From assembly GCA_963678705.1 (NCBI GenBank), contig OY783206.1, positions 17,805,807-17,869,806 of the forward strand: a DNA stretch of 64,000 nucleotides. Direction: 5' to 3'. A program made the translations under genes and the position numbers. Source of the DNA: Panorpa germanica (lineage: Eukaryota; Arthropoda; Insecta; Mecoptera; Panorpidae). Every line of letters begins with the position of its first letter. Position 1 is the stretch's first letter. Positions 1-10,235 of the stretch are shown here, piece by piece. The notes below the pieces were generated by a model. That model saw only the letters and a program-made list of their open reading frames with translations. It made no database searches and was not told where the DNA came from.

Positions 1-205
1 GTTTTGATATTTCTTCTAATATATACGACATGTTTAAAATTATTATCATTTTTAATAATATATCATTAGAATTTAACTCTTCACATTCGTAAAATAAAAA
101 TTGAGTCAAAATCTCTTTCGAAACACCAATATTTTTATTTTTTAAATACATTACAATACTATTTAAAAATATATTATATGTATTAAACAAATCATCATAA
201 ATCAT
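1..205 (-). CDS. Partial unrecognised ORF running off the left edge
   Basis: An open minus-strand frame starts at the ATG at 205-203 and stays open to the window edge, giving 68 residues without a stop. The product begins MIYDDLFNTYNIF and is rich in Ile, Leu and Asn, as expected in AT-rich DNA. I recognise no domain, signal peptide or motif. It lies downstream, on the same strand, of the DNA polymerase fossil at 341-2,724, so it could be another gene of that element, a host exon, or chance. Openness over 68 codons in DNA this AT-rich is only weak evidence. Confidence 0.25.
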   Translation of the reverse strand, partial: MIYDDLFNTYNIFLNSIVMYLKNKNIGVSKEILTQFLFYECEELNSNDILLKMIIILNMSYILEEISK

Positions 206-845
206 AAACCTACTCCGCTTTTAATTCAGCAGTGAACCGTCGTTGCAATGTCTGTAGCTTATAAAAAGGGCCTTTCCTTTGAACGACTGAATAGAAAACG
301 AACACGTTCCAGACAAAAAATTCATGATATGTAATAGAAATTAAGTAGAATTTACTCCAAAATGTTTACTGGGTATGATAATAAGAAATAAAATATTGGT
401 TTTTGACTTAATATCGTCATATATATCATCTGTTTTAATTTGATATATTAATGAATCTGTATCTGTATACAACAATTTAGCATTACCTTTATAGACTTTT
501 TTTTTGATGAAATCATAATGAAAATCGTATATTAAAGTTTTTGATATATCAAGTACACTTAGAGAGTGTAGAAGATACGCCGTAATTATTGCATTATTCG
601 TCAATTTCCGGAAGTTAATCGTTTATGTTCGTATCCTCGATGTAGCTGTGAATGCAGTCGGTATATTCCCACTTATGTATTTTTATGTATGTATGCATAT
701 GTAAGGAGATTCTGTTGTTGGAGGTGGTATTTAATATGGAGTGGTAGAGAGGGTAAATTAATGCATAAATGTCATTTAAATAGAGATGATGTTGAGCTGT
801 AATTACAGAGTAATATTTTCTTAGTTCAAGCTAAAGTTTAATAGT

Positions 846-1175
846 ATGAACGGATTTAAGAATATTCCAGGCGTAACATGGTTATTGAATTCGGGAGATA
901 TACGCGTCGGCATTGACAGTGAAGATAGATATTATGTGCAGGATATAACTGACGATTTTGATATAGATGATTGTGATTCAGATGATATGACGGATGAAGA
1001 AAAGAAGACATACGAGAAAATTATAGAGAGTTATGCTGATGAAATAATAATAGGTCACGAAGAAATTGAAATACAGGAAGAAGATTCTGATGTGGAAATC
1101 ATAGAATTATTAGACGATGATAATGAAGTTATTGAAATATTAGACTCTGACGTGACTAGAAGTGTTAGACTCTGA
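846..1175 (+). CDS. Small acidic protein with C-terminal SUMO-interaction-like motifs (unrecognised)
   Basis: The 109-residue ORF begins MNGFKNIPGVTWLL and is strongly acidic from about residue 35. Its C-terminus holds two hydrophobic cores next to acids, VEIIELLDDD and EVIEILDSD, which match the general form of SUMO-interacting motifs (V/I-x-V/I-V/I flanked by D, E or S). There is no signal peptide or membrane segment. A paralogue lies on the opposite strand at 4,686-5,060; both share IGHEEI and a DDN(N)E(V/I)IEI(L/V)DS tail. An AATAAA lies 62 bp past the stop. The ORF sits inside the polymerase fossil, so it may belong to the same element or to an insertion in it. SUMO binding is an inference from motif shape only. 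Confidence 0.5.
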   Translation: MNGFKNIPGVTWLLNSGDIRVGIDSEDRYYVQDITDDFDIDDCDSDDMTDEEKKTYEKIIESYADEIIIGHEEIEIQEEDSDVEIIELLDDDNEVIEILDSDVTRSVRL

Positions 1176-1236
1176 TGACGAAATTGTAAAAGTATAACAT
1201 AGTGATTAATGTATATTTTTTATGTAAAATTCTATA

Positions 1237-1242
1237 AATAAA
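1237..1242 (+). promoter_or_regulatory. Possible poly(A) signal for the acidic ORF
   Basis: AATAAA lies 62 bases after the stop of the 846-1,175 ORF, on the same strand. Position is right, but AATAAA is common by chance in DNA this AT-rich. Confidence 0.3.
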
Positions 1243-2975
1243 TGAACTTTTAAAAGCAATTGTTATTTATATTTTGATTTTGAAACTGAAATATATAATT
1301 TAAAATGGATATCAGTTGTAAGATTATTAAGCATGTTGGTACTGATGGGGGATAAATTTTTTGCAAGTGTTTCTAAACTAGAATGCATAAATCGTAAAGA
1401 ATCAATAAATCTAAGTTTAATATAACAGTTATGAACTTTATCATTTTTATCGACTTTTGATTCCACCAAAATATGTTTCGTAAAAGATATATACTTTTCC
1501 TTATTTTCTGGAATAACTTCAATTTTTTCACTATCATTACCTAATTCTTTTACAATTATATGGCTATCGTAATTACTTAAGTTATGGAATATGACAGGTA
1601 TAAACTTTGGAATTGTAAATTTTAAATTGCAATGATTATGAGCAGCTCCTCGGTAATTACCAGTTAAATGACAATGATCTAACACTTTATCACCATTGAG
1701 GATACCTTCACAAATATGGCAAATAGAAGCTTCATCATATTCCTGTTTTTGCCAATCGGATAATTTATTTAAAGGCTTCACTTTATTTAAGACTTTATAA
1801 ATTTGTTTAGCGTCTTCAGTTATTGTTTCAATAAATACTTTAACGCAATTATTACCTCTGTACGTAACAAGCTTACTTAAGGAATCATTAAAGGAACATT
1901 TAATATGGTTCATGAATTTGAATATTATTTGAAAATGATGTATTAGTTTCAGGATAACAAGTACTAATGGGTTTTAATAATGTTTCAAAATCTCCATATA
2001 TCACAAATGGAACGCGTAATTGATTCTTATGATTATCGAATTTTAAAATGTTTTGAGATATCATATTACCCAATTTATCTTTAGCGTTATACTTAGAAGG
2101 AAGGATTGTATATATCTTATTGCAATCATATTCTAAATGTCTATTTAACTGATCTTCTGTGTTAAAAAATGAAAAGCATCCATCACACAAAAATTGTTTA
2201 CTAGTATGCTTAGTAAATTGACTTCTTATTAATCTTGATATATTTTTAATCCAACAATAATGTCCATTACTCAAATCTTCAATATACAATAAATTAACAT
2301 GTTGTTTCTTCTTTTTAGATGTATAATGCAACGGTCCCACAATGAAATTATTTTCAAGTCCATAAACATTCACACTTATATCATTATTCTTCTCAAATGT
2401 TCTAATATCTTTTAATTTCTTTGGTAATTCTATACCATTTGAATTAAGTATTTTTGAATAATGTGGATATGATGTAACTCTATCCATACTTTTTGATGCT
2501 GGATACAATGCTGAAGTTATAGCCCACATAAAGCAAGCTTGATCATTATTTACTACATTTACTATAGCCTTTTTATCTTTAACTTTCTTTGGTAAATCAA
2601 TATAAGATGATCGCCGCAAAGGCTTATATCTGTTAATATTTATTTCCAAATGCATTATTTCCTTAAGACTCCATGGAATCACCTTATGGTAAAACCGGCC
2701 CTGTTTTAAACACAAAAGCACCACGCAATATTGTTTAAGTATTTTTTGACAAAAGAATGTTAATTATTAGGTATTATTATACTTTTGCTGTATATGAACA
2801 TGAATTTCAAAAATAAACAATTACACAAAATAATATTTCGATTTTCTTTTTATCTAAACTAGAAACACTTTAAAGACTGCGTTCATTAACAATGTATAGT
2901 GGATTTTATTATTTCTGCAGGATGTCATCTCACTTGCTGACACTAAAGGTTATATTTGATAACCATGACTTAAAA

Positions 2976-3188
2976 GGCTCCTATTTTGTAACTGCTTACC
3001 TGACAGCTGATAACTTCTGACAATTTTTCAAAGGCCTATATTTTACAAATTACGCTACTCATACCAGTTCCAAGGTATAGGATCCGTGTTGCTTTTTATT
3101 TAATGTCTTCTGATAGTTTTGTCTTAACTTACATAGCTTAATTTAGAAAATATATAGACGTCCGGTAAACAGTTAGAAAATAGGAGCC
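2976..3188. mobile_element. Candidate 213 bp MITE with 19 bp terminal inverted repeats
   Basis: GGCTCCTATTTTGTAACTG at 2,976-2,994 is matched in inverted orientation by CAGTTAGAAAATAGGAGCC at 3,170-3,188, an 18 of 19 match. The interior is AT-rich and has no ORF. No clear target-site duplication is visible, so the superfamily is open. A chance inverted repeat of this quality 175 bp apart is unlikely. Confidence 0.5.
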
Positions 3189-4201
3189 TCATTTCTGTAA
3201 AAGTATGTTTATAAAGTTGGCTACCAGAACCTCAAATATTTAGTTATTTTTTAATATATTGCAATACAATAAGAGATATTTACACATCTATCGTAACTAT
3301 TTCAATAATTTATAAAAATTCATTATATATTTGTTATTTTACTATCTCTTTTATATAAGTGTCTGAAGCAAAAGATTGTACACTACAGTACACTATGCAG
3401 AGAATCTATAGAATATTGACATCTCAACATTGTATATGATGTAGAGTAATGTATTAGAAACAAAAAGTGTTTAGCAAAAAAGGTTAACTACAAACGTGGT
3501 TTATAGTTAATAATAATTACAAACAAAGGTTTAAGTGATACAATACAGTTTATTATATAAATAAGACAGTTTTATAAGAACATCCTGTGAATATATAGGG
3601 TTAGTTATTGATACCCTAAAATGTATTATTTGAGTGCGTATGAGAAACATGTATGAAGCTGTATAAAGTGCTGCATTATATCAGGCGTAATGTAGAGCCT
3701 TTTTAAGTTTTTAAATATAGCTAAGAAATCATAATATGCGAAGAAATAATATGCTTTAACCTACTAACGGTATTGCTCAAAATACTCGTCGCTCAGACAA
3801 GAATATAATATTTTATATATATATTTATTATTTAAATATAACTTGAGATAAAAGAATGTATCTAAAACTATTTTTTATAAGTGTATGGAACGAAACAATG
3901 TAACAACTGTCAAATGAAATAGCAAATGGCGAGAATCGACGAACTTGACCGAATCAAACCGAGACCGAGTTAAACTGTTTGGTAATGGGTTTATGTACTA
4001 TGTCTTAATTTCTATAAAAGTGTACTATACAAATTTTGTGCCCATATTTGGTTAAGTCATGCAATTTTGTATTCATATTGTTCAAGTCATGTAAATTCAA
4101 TGGATGAATTAGCACCCTTATACTTTATGAATTATCCTTATTTGGATATATTTTCTATGTACAACAAAATTTACAATCTATTAGTAATTAGTGCAATAAA
4201 A
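3189..4201. other. AT-rich stretch with no gene seen
   Basis: No ORF over 60 codons, no RNA gene and no clear repeat structure was found on either strand. It contains a short TA run near 3,812-3,830. Confidence 0.6.
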
Positions 4202-4615
4202 TTAATCATTAAGAATCCAATCAAGTGAGTCTTGGCTCTCATATCCAGGGTCTCCAAATTCAGATATAAAAAGTAACCCGGCTCTAAAAGTTTCACAAAA
4301 ATTATTCTGATTGATTATAATTTCATCAAAGAATTTAAATTGATTAAACATATTTAAATCTATTAACAAATGACACTGTAATCCACAATTTAACTTTAAA
4401 TCAATGCCTAAATTAAATTTATTTGGTATATATATTATGTTTAAATATATCTTACTTATATTATCAATTAATATCAATAATAACAATTCTTTTCTATCTA
4501 AAAATAAATTAAAATTTACTTCAATATTTAATAGTCTAGGTAAAATAAACATATGTTCACCTTCATTTATTTCAAATAATAAACGTGGAGAAAAATTTTT
4601 AATATACATTTTCAT
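4202..4615 (-). CDS. Unrecognised 137-residue ORF
   Basis: The ORF opens MKMYIKNFSPRLLFEINEGE and ends DSLDWILND. It has a hydrophobic Leu/Ile-rich middle (around residues 40-65) that does not read as a clean membrane helix, and no catalytic motif or known domain that I can see. It follows the acidic ORF at 4,686-5,060 on the same strand with a 70 bp gap, so the two may be neighbours in one element. AT-driven codon content (many Ile, Asn, Leu, Phe) makes a chance ORF possible, but 137 codons without a stop is longer than the local background. Confidence 0.35.
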   Translation of the reverse strand: MKMYIKNFSPRLLFEINEGEHMFILPRLLNIEVNFNLFLDRKELLLLILIDNISKIYLNIIYIPNKFNLGIDLKLNCGLQCHLLIDLNMFNQFKFFDEIIINQNNFCETFRAGLLFISEFGDPGYESQDSLDWILND

Positions 4616-4685
4616 AAAAATACGCTTAACTTAATCTTAATACAATCAATCACTTCCAATTTTAGTACTTTTCTATAATCACTGA

Positions 4686-5060
4686 CTAACCTTCTTCTTC
4701 AGAGTCAACGATTTCTATGATTTCGTTGTTATCGTCAGATATATCAACAGTTTCTTCAATCAATTCACAATCTGAATCTAAATTTGAAATATTTTTACAG
4801 TCAGATATATAAATTTCCTCATGACCAATGGCGATTTCTTCACAGACAGAGTCTGAAATATAACTACACACAGTTTCTTCAGTACCATTTATAAACTCTA
4901 TTTCATCGTTGGACCCAGTAATATCACTTTCAAAATCACTGCACTCATCATCAGAACTTATATTTTGAATACAGTAGTTCCCCGCTTTGCATAAGAATAA
5001 TTTATGAACACAAATACCCCGAGCTATGTTCAATTTGCGATGTGGGTAGCAATACAACAA
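4686..5060 (-). CDS. Acidic paralogue of the 846-1,175 protein
   Basis: This is a 124-residue ORF. From about residue 28 it parallels the plus-strand ORF at 846-1,175: NYCIQNISSDDE against RYYVQDITDDFD, then IGHEEI, then a tail ending NNEIIEIVDSEEEG, again a hydrophobic core followed by acids as in SUMO-interacting motifs. The first 27 residues (MLYCYPHRK onward) have no match in the paralogue, so the true start may be an internal codon or an upstream exon. The two copies face each other about 3.5 kb apart. Similarity is clearer in protein than in DNA, which suggests an old duplication under some protein-level constraint. Function is unknown. Confidence 0.45.
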   Translation of the reverse strand: MLYCYPHRKLNIARGICVHKLFLCKAGNYCIQNISSDDECSDFESDITGSNDEIEFINGTEETVCSYISDSVCEEIAIGHEEIYISDCKNISNLDSDCELIEETVDISDDNNEIIEIVDSEEEG

Positions 5061-5756
5061 AACTTGATAACAATCAATGCTTTTACAACTTCAATGACGT
5101 CTCTCGGGCTGATGTTGGTTTCTAAATTTAACAGGGTAGCACTTTACTTATTTAATACTATAATATATTTACCATCAGACTATCAATTCTTAATTCTATC
5201 ATCCCCGCGCATTCAAAATAAATAAAATTCTCGGGGGCCCCGACCCTTCGAGCAGTTTTATTTTAAAAAGTTTGTTTCAACTTAAGTTAGAGCTTTTGGT
5301 TTAGCTAATTGTGATTCTACTATTATCCACAACCTATATAGCCTCATACATATGGATCAAACCGCTACCTAATAAATTTGTATAATAAAATATCCTCCTA
5401 CTATTTTAACAGTTACTGTGGTGTTATAACCTCATATATGTAAAACAACACCATTGTCTGACTTATAAGACTTTATGATTATTACAACACATAAAAAAAT
5501 AACTGTATGCTTTGAGAATCATCAATGATATAATGTACGTATATTATAACTTTTAGTATACCTAAATAAATAATCTAATACAACAATACCCAATCCGGCC
5601 CTCTACATTTAACTAAAACATGAAATGTATAACAAAAAAATTTGTCGACGTTTGGAAAATATTCCCACCATGTGTAATATAACGTCATTATAACATATAA
5701 CTAACACTTTTGCATCTACAACGTCATAATCTTATAACCAATAACAAATCAAACAT

Positions 5757-6075
5757 AAGAATTATTATCGGTATCTCACTCTTTACCACTATTGCTTTCT
5801 CACTCATAACCTTGGGTATTGTAGAGAATGTACCAACAGATAAAAGCTGTAATGACGTCATCATCTTCTACTAGGACACGAACATAATTGACAATAACAT
5901 AACGAATGCAATAATTACGCCAATACTAACACACACACGTAATACTTATTATCGCTATCTCACTCTTTCATATTACCCCACTATTACCCCCAACATTTTC
6001 TAGCCACGCCCCCTCACTCCTTACCCCACCCTTACCCCCTTTTACATTCTTCGAAGTCTAGCCACGCCCCCTCTG
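5757..6075. repeat. C-rich imperfect repeats with GC-box-like motifs
   Basis: Two related pieces, TTATTATCGGTATCTCACTC (near 5,761) and a copy with CGCT near 5,946, are followed by CTAGCCACGCCCCCTC at about 6,001 and again at about 6,058. CCACGCCCCCT resembles a KLF/Sp-type site, and TGACGTCA (CRE-like) occurs just before, near 5,853. The rest of 5,061-6,150 holds no gene that I can see. A promoter role is unproven because no gene starts nearby. Confidence 0.35.
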
Positions 6076-6159
6076 CATATCGTGACCTAAATGCATCCCC
6101 ACCACCAATAATTTCCAACTCAACTTCTAAACTGTCCTAGAACCGGCTCTACTACCCTA

Positions 6160-6345
6160 CTAATGTATTACAGAATCACGGATTTACTCTACTTAATTTA
6201 AATAATTAAAGTAACAAAATGACTTTTTTAATTGTTAATATCTCTTAATATATAATGAGTTGTGAACAAATAATTGGACAATTAACGTCCTGGTAACTAT
6301 CTATCAATATTTAGCCTGGTTTTATAGAAATTAAGACATTAAACA
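6160..6345. repeat. Dispersed repeat, copy 1
   Basis: It contains ACAAAATGACTTTTTTAATT, then an ATAATGAGTTG / AATAATTGGACA / CTGGTAACTATC series that recurs at 7,950-8,100 in the same orientation. Its first 40 bases, around TGAATCACGGATTTA-like text, recur at 6,971-7,010. Confidence 0.5.
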
Positions 6346-6970
6346 ATAAATCAGAAATTCTAATCTTACATAGCTGCACCTTCGTACATTTTTCAATATT
6401 AACAAAAATAAATTAAAAAATGGACATATTGTAGCATATATAAAAATAATTCTTAACATATTCAACAATATTATTATTTCAAAAAGACTTTTTTGTATGT
6501 AGAATAAGAGTAATAATAAGCTAAAGTATCGTTTTTCAATATTTTTATTAAAAAACAGTCGTCAAAATACCTTAAATTTTCGAGCTCTAGACCACCGTTT
6601 CCCCTTAAATTCAACCTAATTAGCAAGACCAAGTACATGGAAAAATTTGTAACAGAACGAATCGAAGATTTCATTAGATTGTTTTTTCACGTGCAGTTTT
6701 ATCAATTCTCTACTAAACTTTAGTTATGGCATAACGCAAGTTTATGTTAATAATACAGTTAATGCAAACGAGGTATTTTGCTCGACTCAAAAATAAGACA
6801 TAGATCTTACTGTTTTTTCCTCGCCGTTTTAATTCCATATACCAACACATGCGGACAACAATTGACACGTGAAATATTTGTGAACACAGAATGTATCATT
6901 TTCTTCATCAGAATGTTGCATTTTTAAAAATGTAATACTAAAGAGAAATGGACACAAATGGAAATAAATT

Positions 6971-7010
6971 CAATGTATTACTGAATCACGGATTTATTCT
7001 ACTTAATATA
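6971..7010. repeat. Short copy of the 6,160-6,200 repeat segment
   Basis: About 40 bases with the core GAATCACGGATTTA match 6,162-6,202 with only a few differences; similarity then stops. The surrounding 6,346-7,949 stretch has no supported gene; the short ORFs there resemble nothing known. Confidence 0.45.
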
Positions 7011-7949
7011 GCGTCTAAAGGATTTTTTTGACCAATTTCGTTAGATTATAATAATACATTTCATAAAAATTAAAAATGGTATTAAAAACAAATATAATTA
7101 TTGACTTACTGACCTTATTCCTTTTTTATTAATAACTTTTATTAAAAATAACTTTAAACAATAATTGTTATATAACAATTACATATATTTCACAAAATAA
7201 CAAAATTAATAAACGTCTTTATGTTAACAAAATATTCAAAATATAGTTGCTAATGTGTCAACTCCGTACAAAGTGAAGATTCAAACTAAACAAAAACCAA
7301 CCCTTACAGAGACTTCCAAAAAAATTCCGAAGTACTTACGAATCTACCCGATAAACCAGTTTTCAAAATGTGCAGAGGGTAATTTTATTTTGGGGGCACG
7401 GAGGCGGTTTTTGCCGAGATTAAAAATTGTGCTAGAAAGTTGAAATTTTTTATGTAGGCTCGGTAACTAATTTACCAAAATTTTGAAAAATAACATCAAA
7501 TAACGAATAAATTACAATACTTACAATACAATATTAACAATAGTTACTTTTGTCTAACTTTGTTTTGATTTGTAAACTTTTCATACAACACACTCAAACG
7601 TAATAAACTATTTACAGCTATCTCGAGCATTTACCATTTTCATTTTTCTAATTAATTAATTTTTGCCGGGGGTAAATACAATCGATTACTAATTATTCTA
7701 CAGACTTGATTTTTGATTAAAATAAATGTTAATATATGTATATTGACGTTCTAATTTTTAAAACAGCTATATCAAATTTGAATTTCAGCTTTGTCGCATG
7801 TTTTAGCTATGCACAAGACGTCACAGAAGAAATAAGTAATCGATATTATCTTCTACTCACAATTGTTTCCGTTTTTGTTGCATAAAAGGTGTAAAATCTG
7901 TCGACGTAACATGCAGTAAAATTTTCTTTAACGTTGGATCCCTTTAAAT

Positions 7950-8100
7950 AATTAAATTTAATTATTTGTCACTTAAGTGACAAAATGACTTTTTTAATTG
8001 TTAATATTTCTTAAAATATAATGAGTTGCTAACGAATAATTGGACATTTGAGGACCTGGTAGCTAACTATCAATATTTAGCACAGTTTAATAGAAACTCT
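7950..8100. repeat. Dispersed repeat, copy 2, beginning with a palindrome
   Basis: This matches 6,199-6,335 in order and orientation, with a perfect 20-base palindrome, TTTGTCACTTAAGTGACAAA (7,965-7,984), at its left side that copy 1 has lost. It may be one end of a non-autonomous element. Confidence 0.5.
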
Positions 8101-8308
8101 TCCACTAGGTTCCTGTGTTTTTATCCTCTTTTGTAATACGCCTTCTTCCACTTCTGTGTTTTCATTGGCTTTATTTCTTTATATTTGTTTTATTACAACC
8201 TATTTTGTTTAACTATAAACTTTCTTCTGGCTTAATCTTTAGTCCACTCATCTTTGGACTCAACGACTTTGGATGTTTACAATTTAATGTATAATGTCGC
8301 TGATAGTC

Positions 8309-9490
8309 CAGTGGCGTGCGATGGATACAAGAGCTTTAGCGGAGACAAATGCAAAGATGCAAATTTATAGAAATTACTTCGAATCCTTCAAGTACAAAGC
8401 CAGTGAATCTGCAAGAAAATATGGTATAGATTCCCATTTTAAAGAAAAAAGGCAAAAGATAATTAAAAAACATTTTGATGAATTAGTTTCTGATTACCGA
8501 TTTCGAAGCAGGGAAAAAATATTTAAAATTACTATTTTCAATAATGTACTAGACACAATAGAAAATAGGTCAATTAAAAGCACGGTTTAGTGGTATGAGT
8601 GCAGTTAGTCAAATATTCAATTTTCTAGCAGCAAAATTTTTACTGGATGTAGGTGAAACAACTTTATTACAAATGTGTGACCAATTTCAAAGTAAATATT
8701 CTGATATAATCCCCAACTTTTCAATTCAATTTTTTAATATTTACCACCTACTTATACCTGAATTATCTAATTATCAATTCTGTCAAAAAATAATGAGAAA
8801 ATATGGAGTTCTAGAATGCGACCTAACAGAAGTATTTACAGCAATGTTATTGTTTCATACAATCCCTGTCACTTCGGCAGAAGCTGAAAGATCATTTAGC
8901 AAATTAAAATTATTTAAGAAATATTATGGGCCAAGCTCGACTCCGACATTTATCGCCAATAACAGTCGAAAACAAAGCCGCATCAAGGTTTGATTTAACC
9001 GAAGTCATTGATCCTTTTGCGAAAAAACTAAGGCTAGGAAAAGATTATAAACTAAATTGTTATTTTGTTATCAGTATACACATCAGTATAATAGGTAGGT
9101 TACCCTTGCCTTCGGTCAATTTTACACGCGGGTTGAAATGTCCTACTTTCTTCACTCGGTGTGTAATATACTATTAATGTTTTATGTACATTAAACTGTT
9201 TCATTACATACATGCATAAATCTTTTGATTTACTTCGTTTTATTGATTAATGCCAATATTATAAATCCAAGTATACGTTCCTAAACTCTTCACCTAGGCG
9301 ATCACTAAAGCTCACACAAGACACACACACACATACATGCAGTAAGTAGTTTTGCTGTGCCATTTAAAGCTTTGTACCTTTAAAGTATTTATATATATTT
9401 ATATCTGACTTGAAAAACCTAAACAGTTTAGTTAGGGGCCAGATTTTGGTTTTTTGCACCGGTGCCCTTGGTTACCTAGCTACGCCACTG
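8309..9490 (+). mobile_element. Internally deleted hAT-like DNA transposon
   Basis: CAGTGGCGTGCGATGG at 8,309-8,324 and CCTAGCTACGCCACTG at 9,475-9,490 look like imperfect hAT terminal inverted repeats (CAGTGGCGTAGCTAGG type). Between them lies the C-terminal part of a hAT transposase. The 8 bp flanks (TGATAGTC and CTAACCTC) are not a convincing target duplication, so one end may be wrong or the site altered. At about 1.2 kb it is far shorter than an autonomous hAT. Confidence 0.55.
8321..9042 (+). pseudogene. hAT transposase C-terminal remnant
   Basis: Three successive plus-strand frames give one continuous hAT C-terminal region. The hAT dimerisation motif reads TIPVTSAEAERSFSKLKLFK around 8,850-8,925, followed in another frame by QARLRHLSPITVENKAA and DLTEVIDPFA. 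Frame changes lie near 8,565 (after NNVLDTIENR) and near 8,930 (after SKLKLFKKYY). The N-terminal BED finger and the RNase H-like catalytic core are absent. The piece resembles transposases of the ZMYM/DUF4371-associated type. It cannot make an active enzyme. Confidence 0.75.
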
Positions 9491-9972
9491 CTAACCTCAT
9501 TCCTGTTTTATTATTAACTTTTAATAATTATAAATTATATAATTTAAATCACCCGAAAAATAAGTAGGAGTTATCATCTTTTCCGCAAAATCTGAAGTTG
9601 TATTTTATCTATTGTAAACAGGGTGGATAAATATTCCATTTGCCCCTTCTGGCACTGATCGCTGATCCAAATGAGATTAATATGGTCCTAAAAGGGCAAT
9701 TTTATACAAAATAATTTTAATTTCAATTGACATGACAAGTAGAATGTCTGTTTCAACTTTTTACATTTTACATTACAATTTTTTACATTACATTTTTTAC
9801 ATAACATTTTATATACAAATTTTTTACTTGGATTTCCAGGAAATTCAGGGAAAAATCCTGGGAAGTCAAAAGTCTTAGAATTTTTTTCTCTACGAAATAA
9901 AACTTTCAAAAACATTGTAGAAGCCGTTTTTGAGCCACCATACAAAATTCAGTACCAAACTTATAAACATAT
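9491..9972. other. AT-rich flank without a supported gene
   Basis: It contains a TTTTTACATTACA-like low-complexity run near 9,755-9,830. The 85-codon minus-strand ORF over that run is low complexity and is not accepted as a gene. Confidence 0.5.
9968..9972. repeat. Target-site duplication, left copy (CATAT)
   Basis: CATAT directly precedes the left LTR and recurs at 14,509-14,513 directly after the right LTR, as expected for a 5 bp integrase duplication. Confidence 0.85.
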
Positions 9973-10106
9973 TGTAGTGTCTGTGAATGACATACTTTGA
10001 TGTCATACATCATACCTATATATTATGTATACTTTGATTAACTTATGTAAAACAAATGATAACAATATAGAAGTGATACAATAAACTAATATTCAAATAT
10101 GCTACA
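9973..10106 (+). repeat. Left LTR (134 bp)
   Basis: Starts TGTAGTGTCTG and ends ATATGCTACA (TG...CA ends). It contains AATAAA-like text near the 3' side (CAATAAACTAA). Confidence 0.9.
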
Positions 10107-10107
10107 A

Positions 10108-10118
10108 TGGCGACGAGG
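10108..10118 (+). promoter_or_regulatory. Primer-binding site matching tRNA-Ser
   Basis: TGGCGACGAGG begins one base after the left LTR. It is complementary to the expected 3' end of tRNA-Ser(GCU), whose acceptor stem begins GACGAGG in animals. Confidence 0.7.
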
Positions 10119-10235
10119 ATAAATTAAAAAAAAAAGATAAGGATTGATTTTAATAAGGATAAACTGAAAATAAGGATAAAATAGAACGACATAAAAGTGA
10201 GCATATAAAATAACGAAACATAAAAGTGATAAAAC

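Larger units (their letters stand above)
341..2724 (-). pseudogene. Fossil type-B DNA polymerase of a Polinton-like element
   Basis: Minus-strand reading frames keep blocks typical of the large type-B DNA polymerases of Polinton/Maverick-like and related virus-like elements. In order they are an N-terminal region with a C2H2-like finger, a YGDFETLLKP exonuclease block, a Cys/His endonuclease-VII-like cluster (DHCHLTGNYRGAAHNHCNL), the exonuclease block FHNLSNYDSHI, and the polymerase motif YTDTDS near the left end. It is broken, with a handful of breaks and internal losses, and is best read as an old fossil. An unrelated stretch of about 650 bp holding a plus-strand acidic ORF (846-1,175) lies inside it. 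No capsid, integrase or packaging-ATPase gene is visible in the window. Confidence 0.75.

Noticed and set aside
259-269. TATAAAAAGG as a TATA box
   Set aside because: No ORF starts at a suitable distance on that strand; it lies beside the polymerase fossil in AT-rich DNA.
9688-9945. 85-codon minus-strand ORF
   Set aside because: Built over a TTTTTACATTACA low-complexity run; no recognisable domain.
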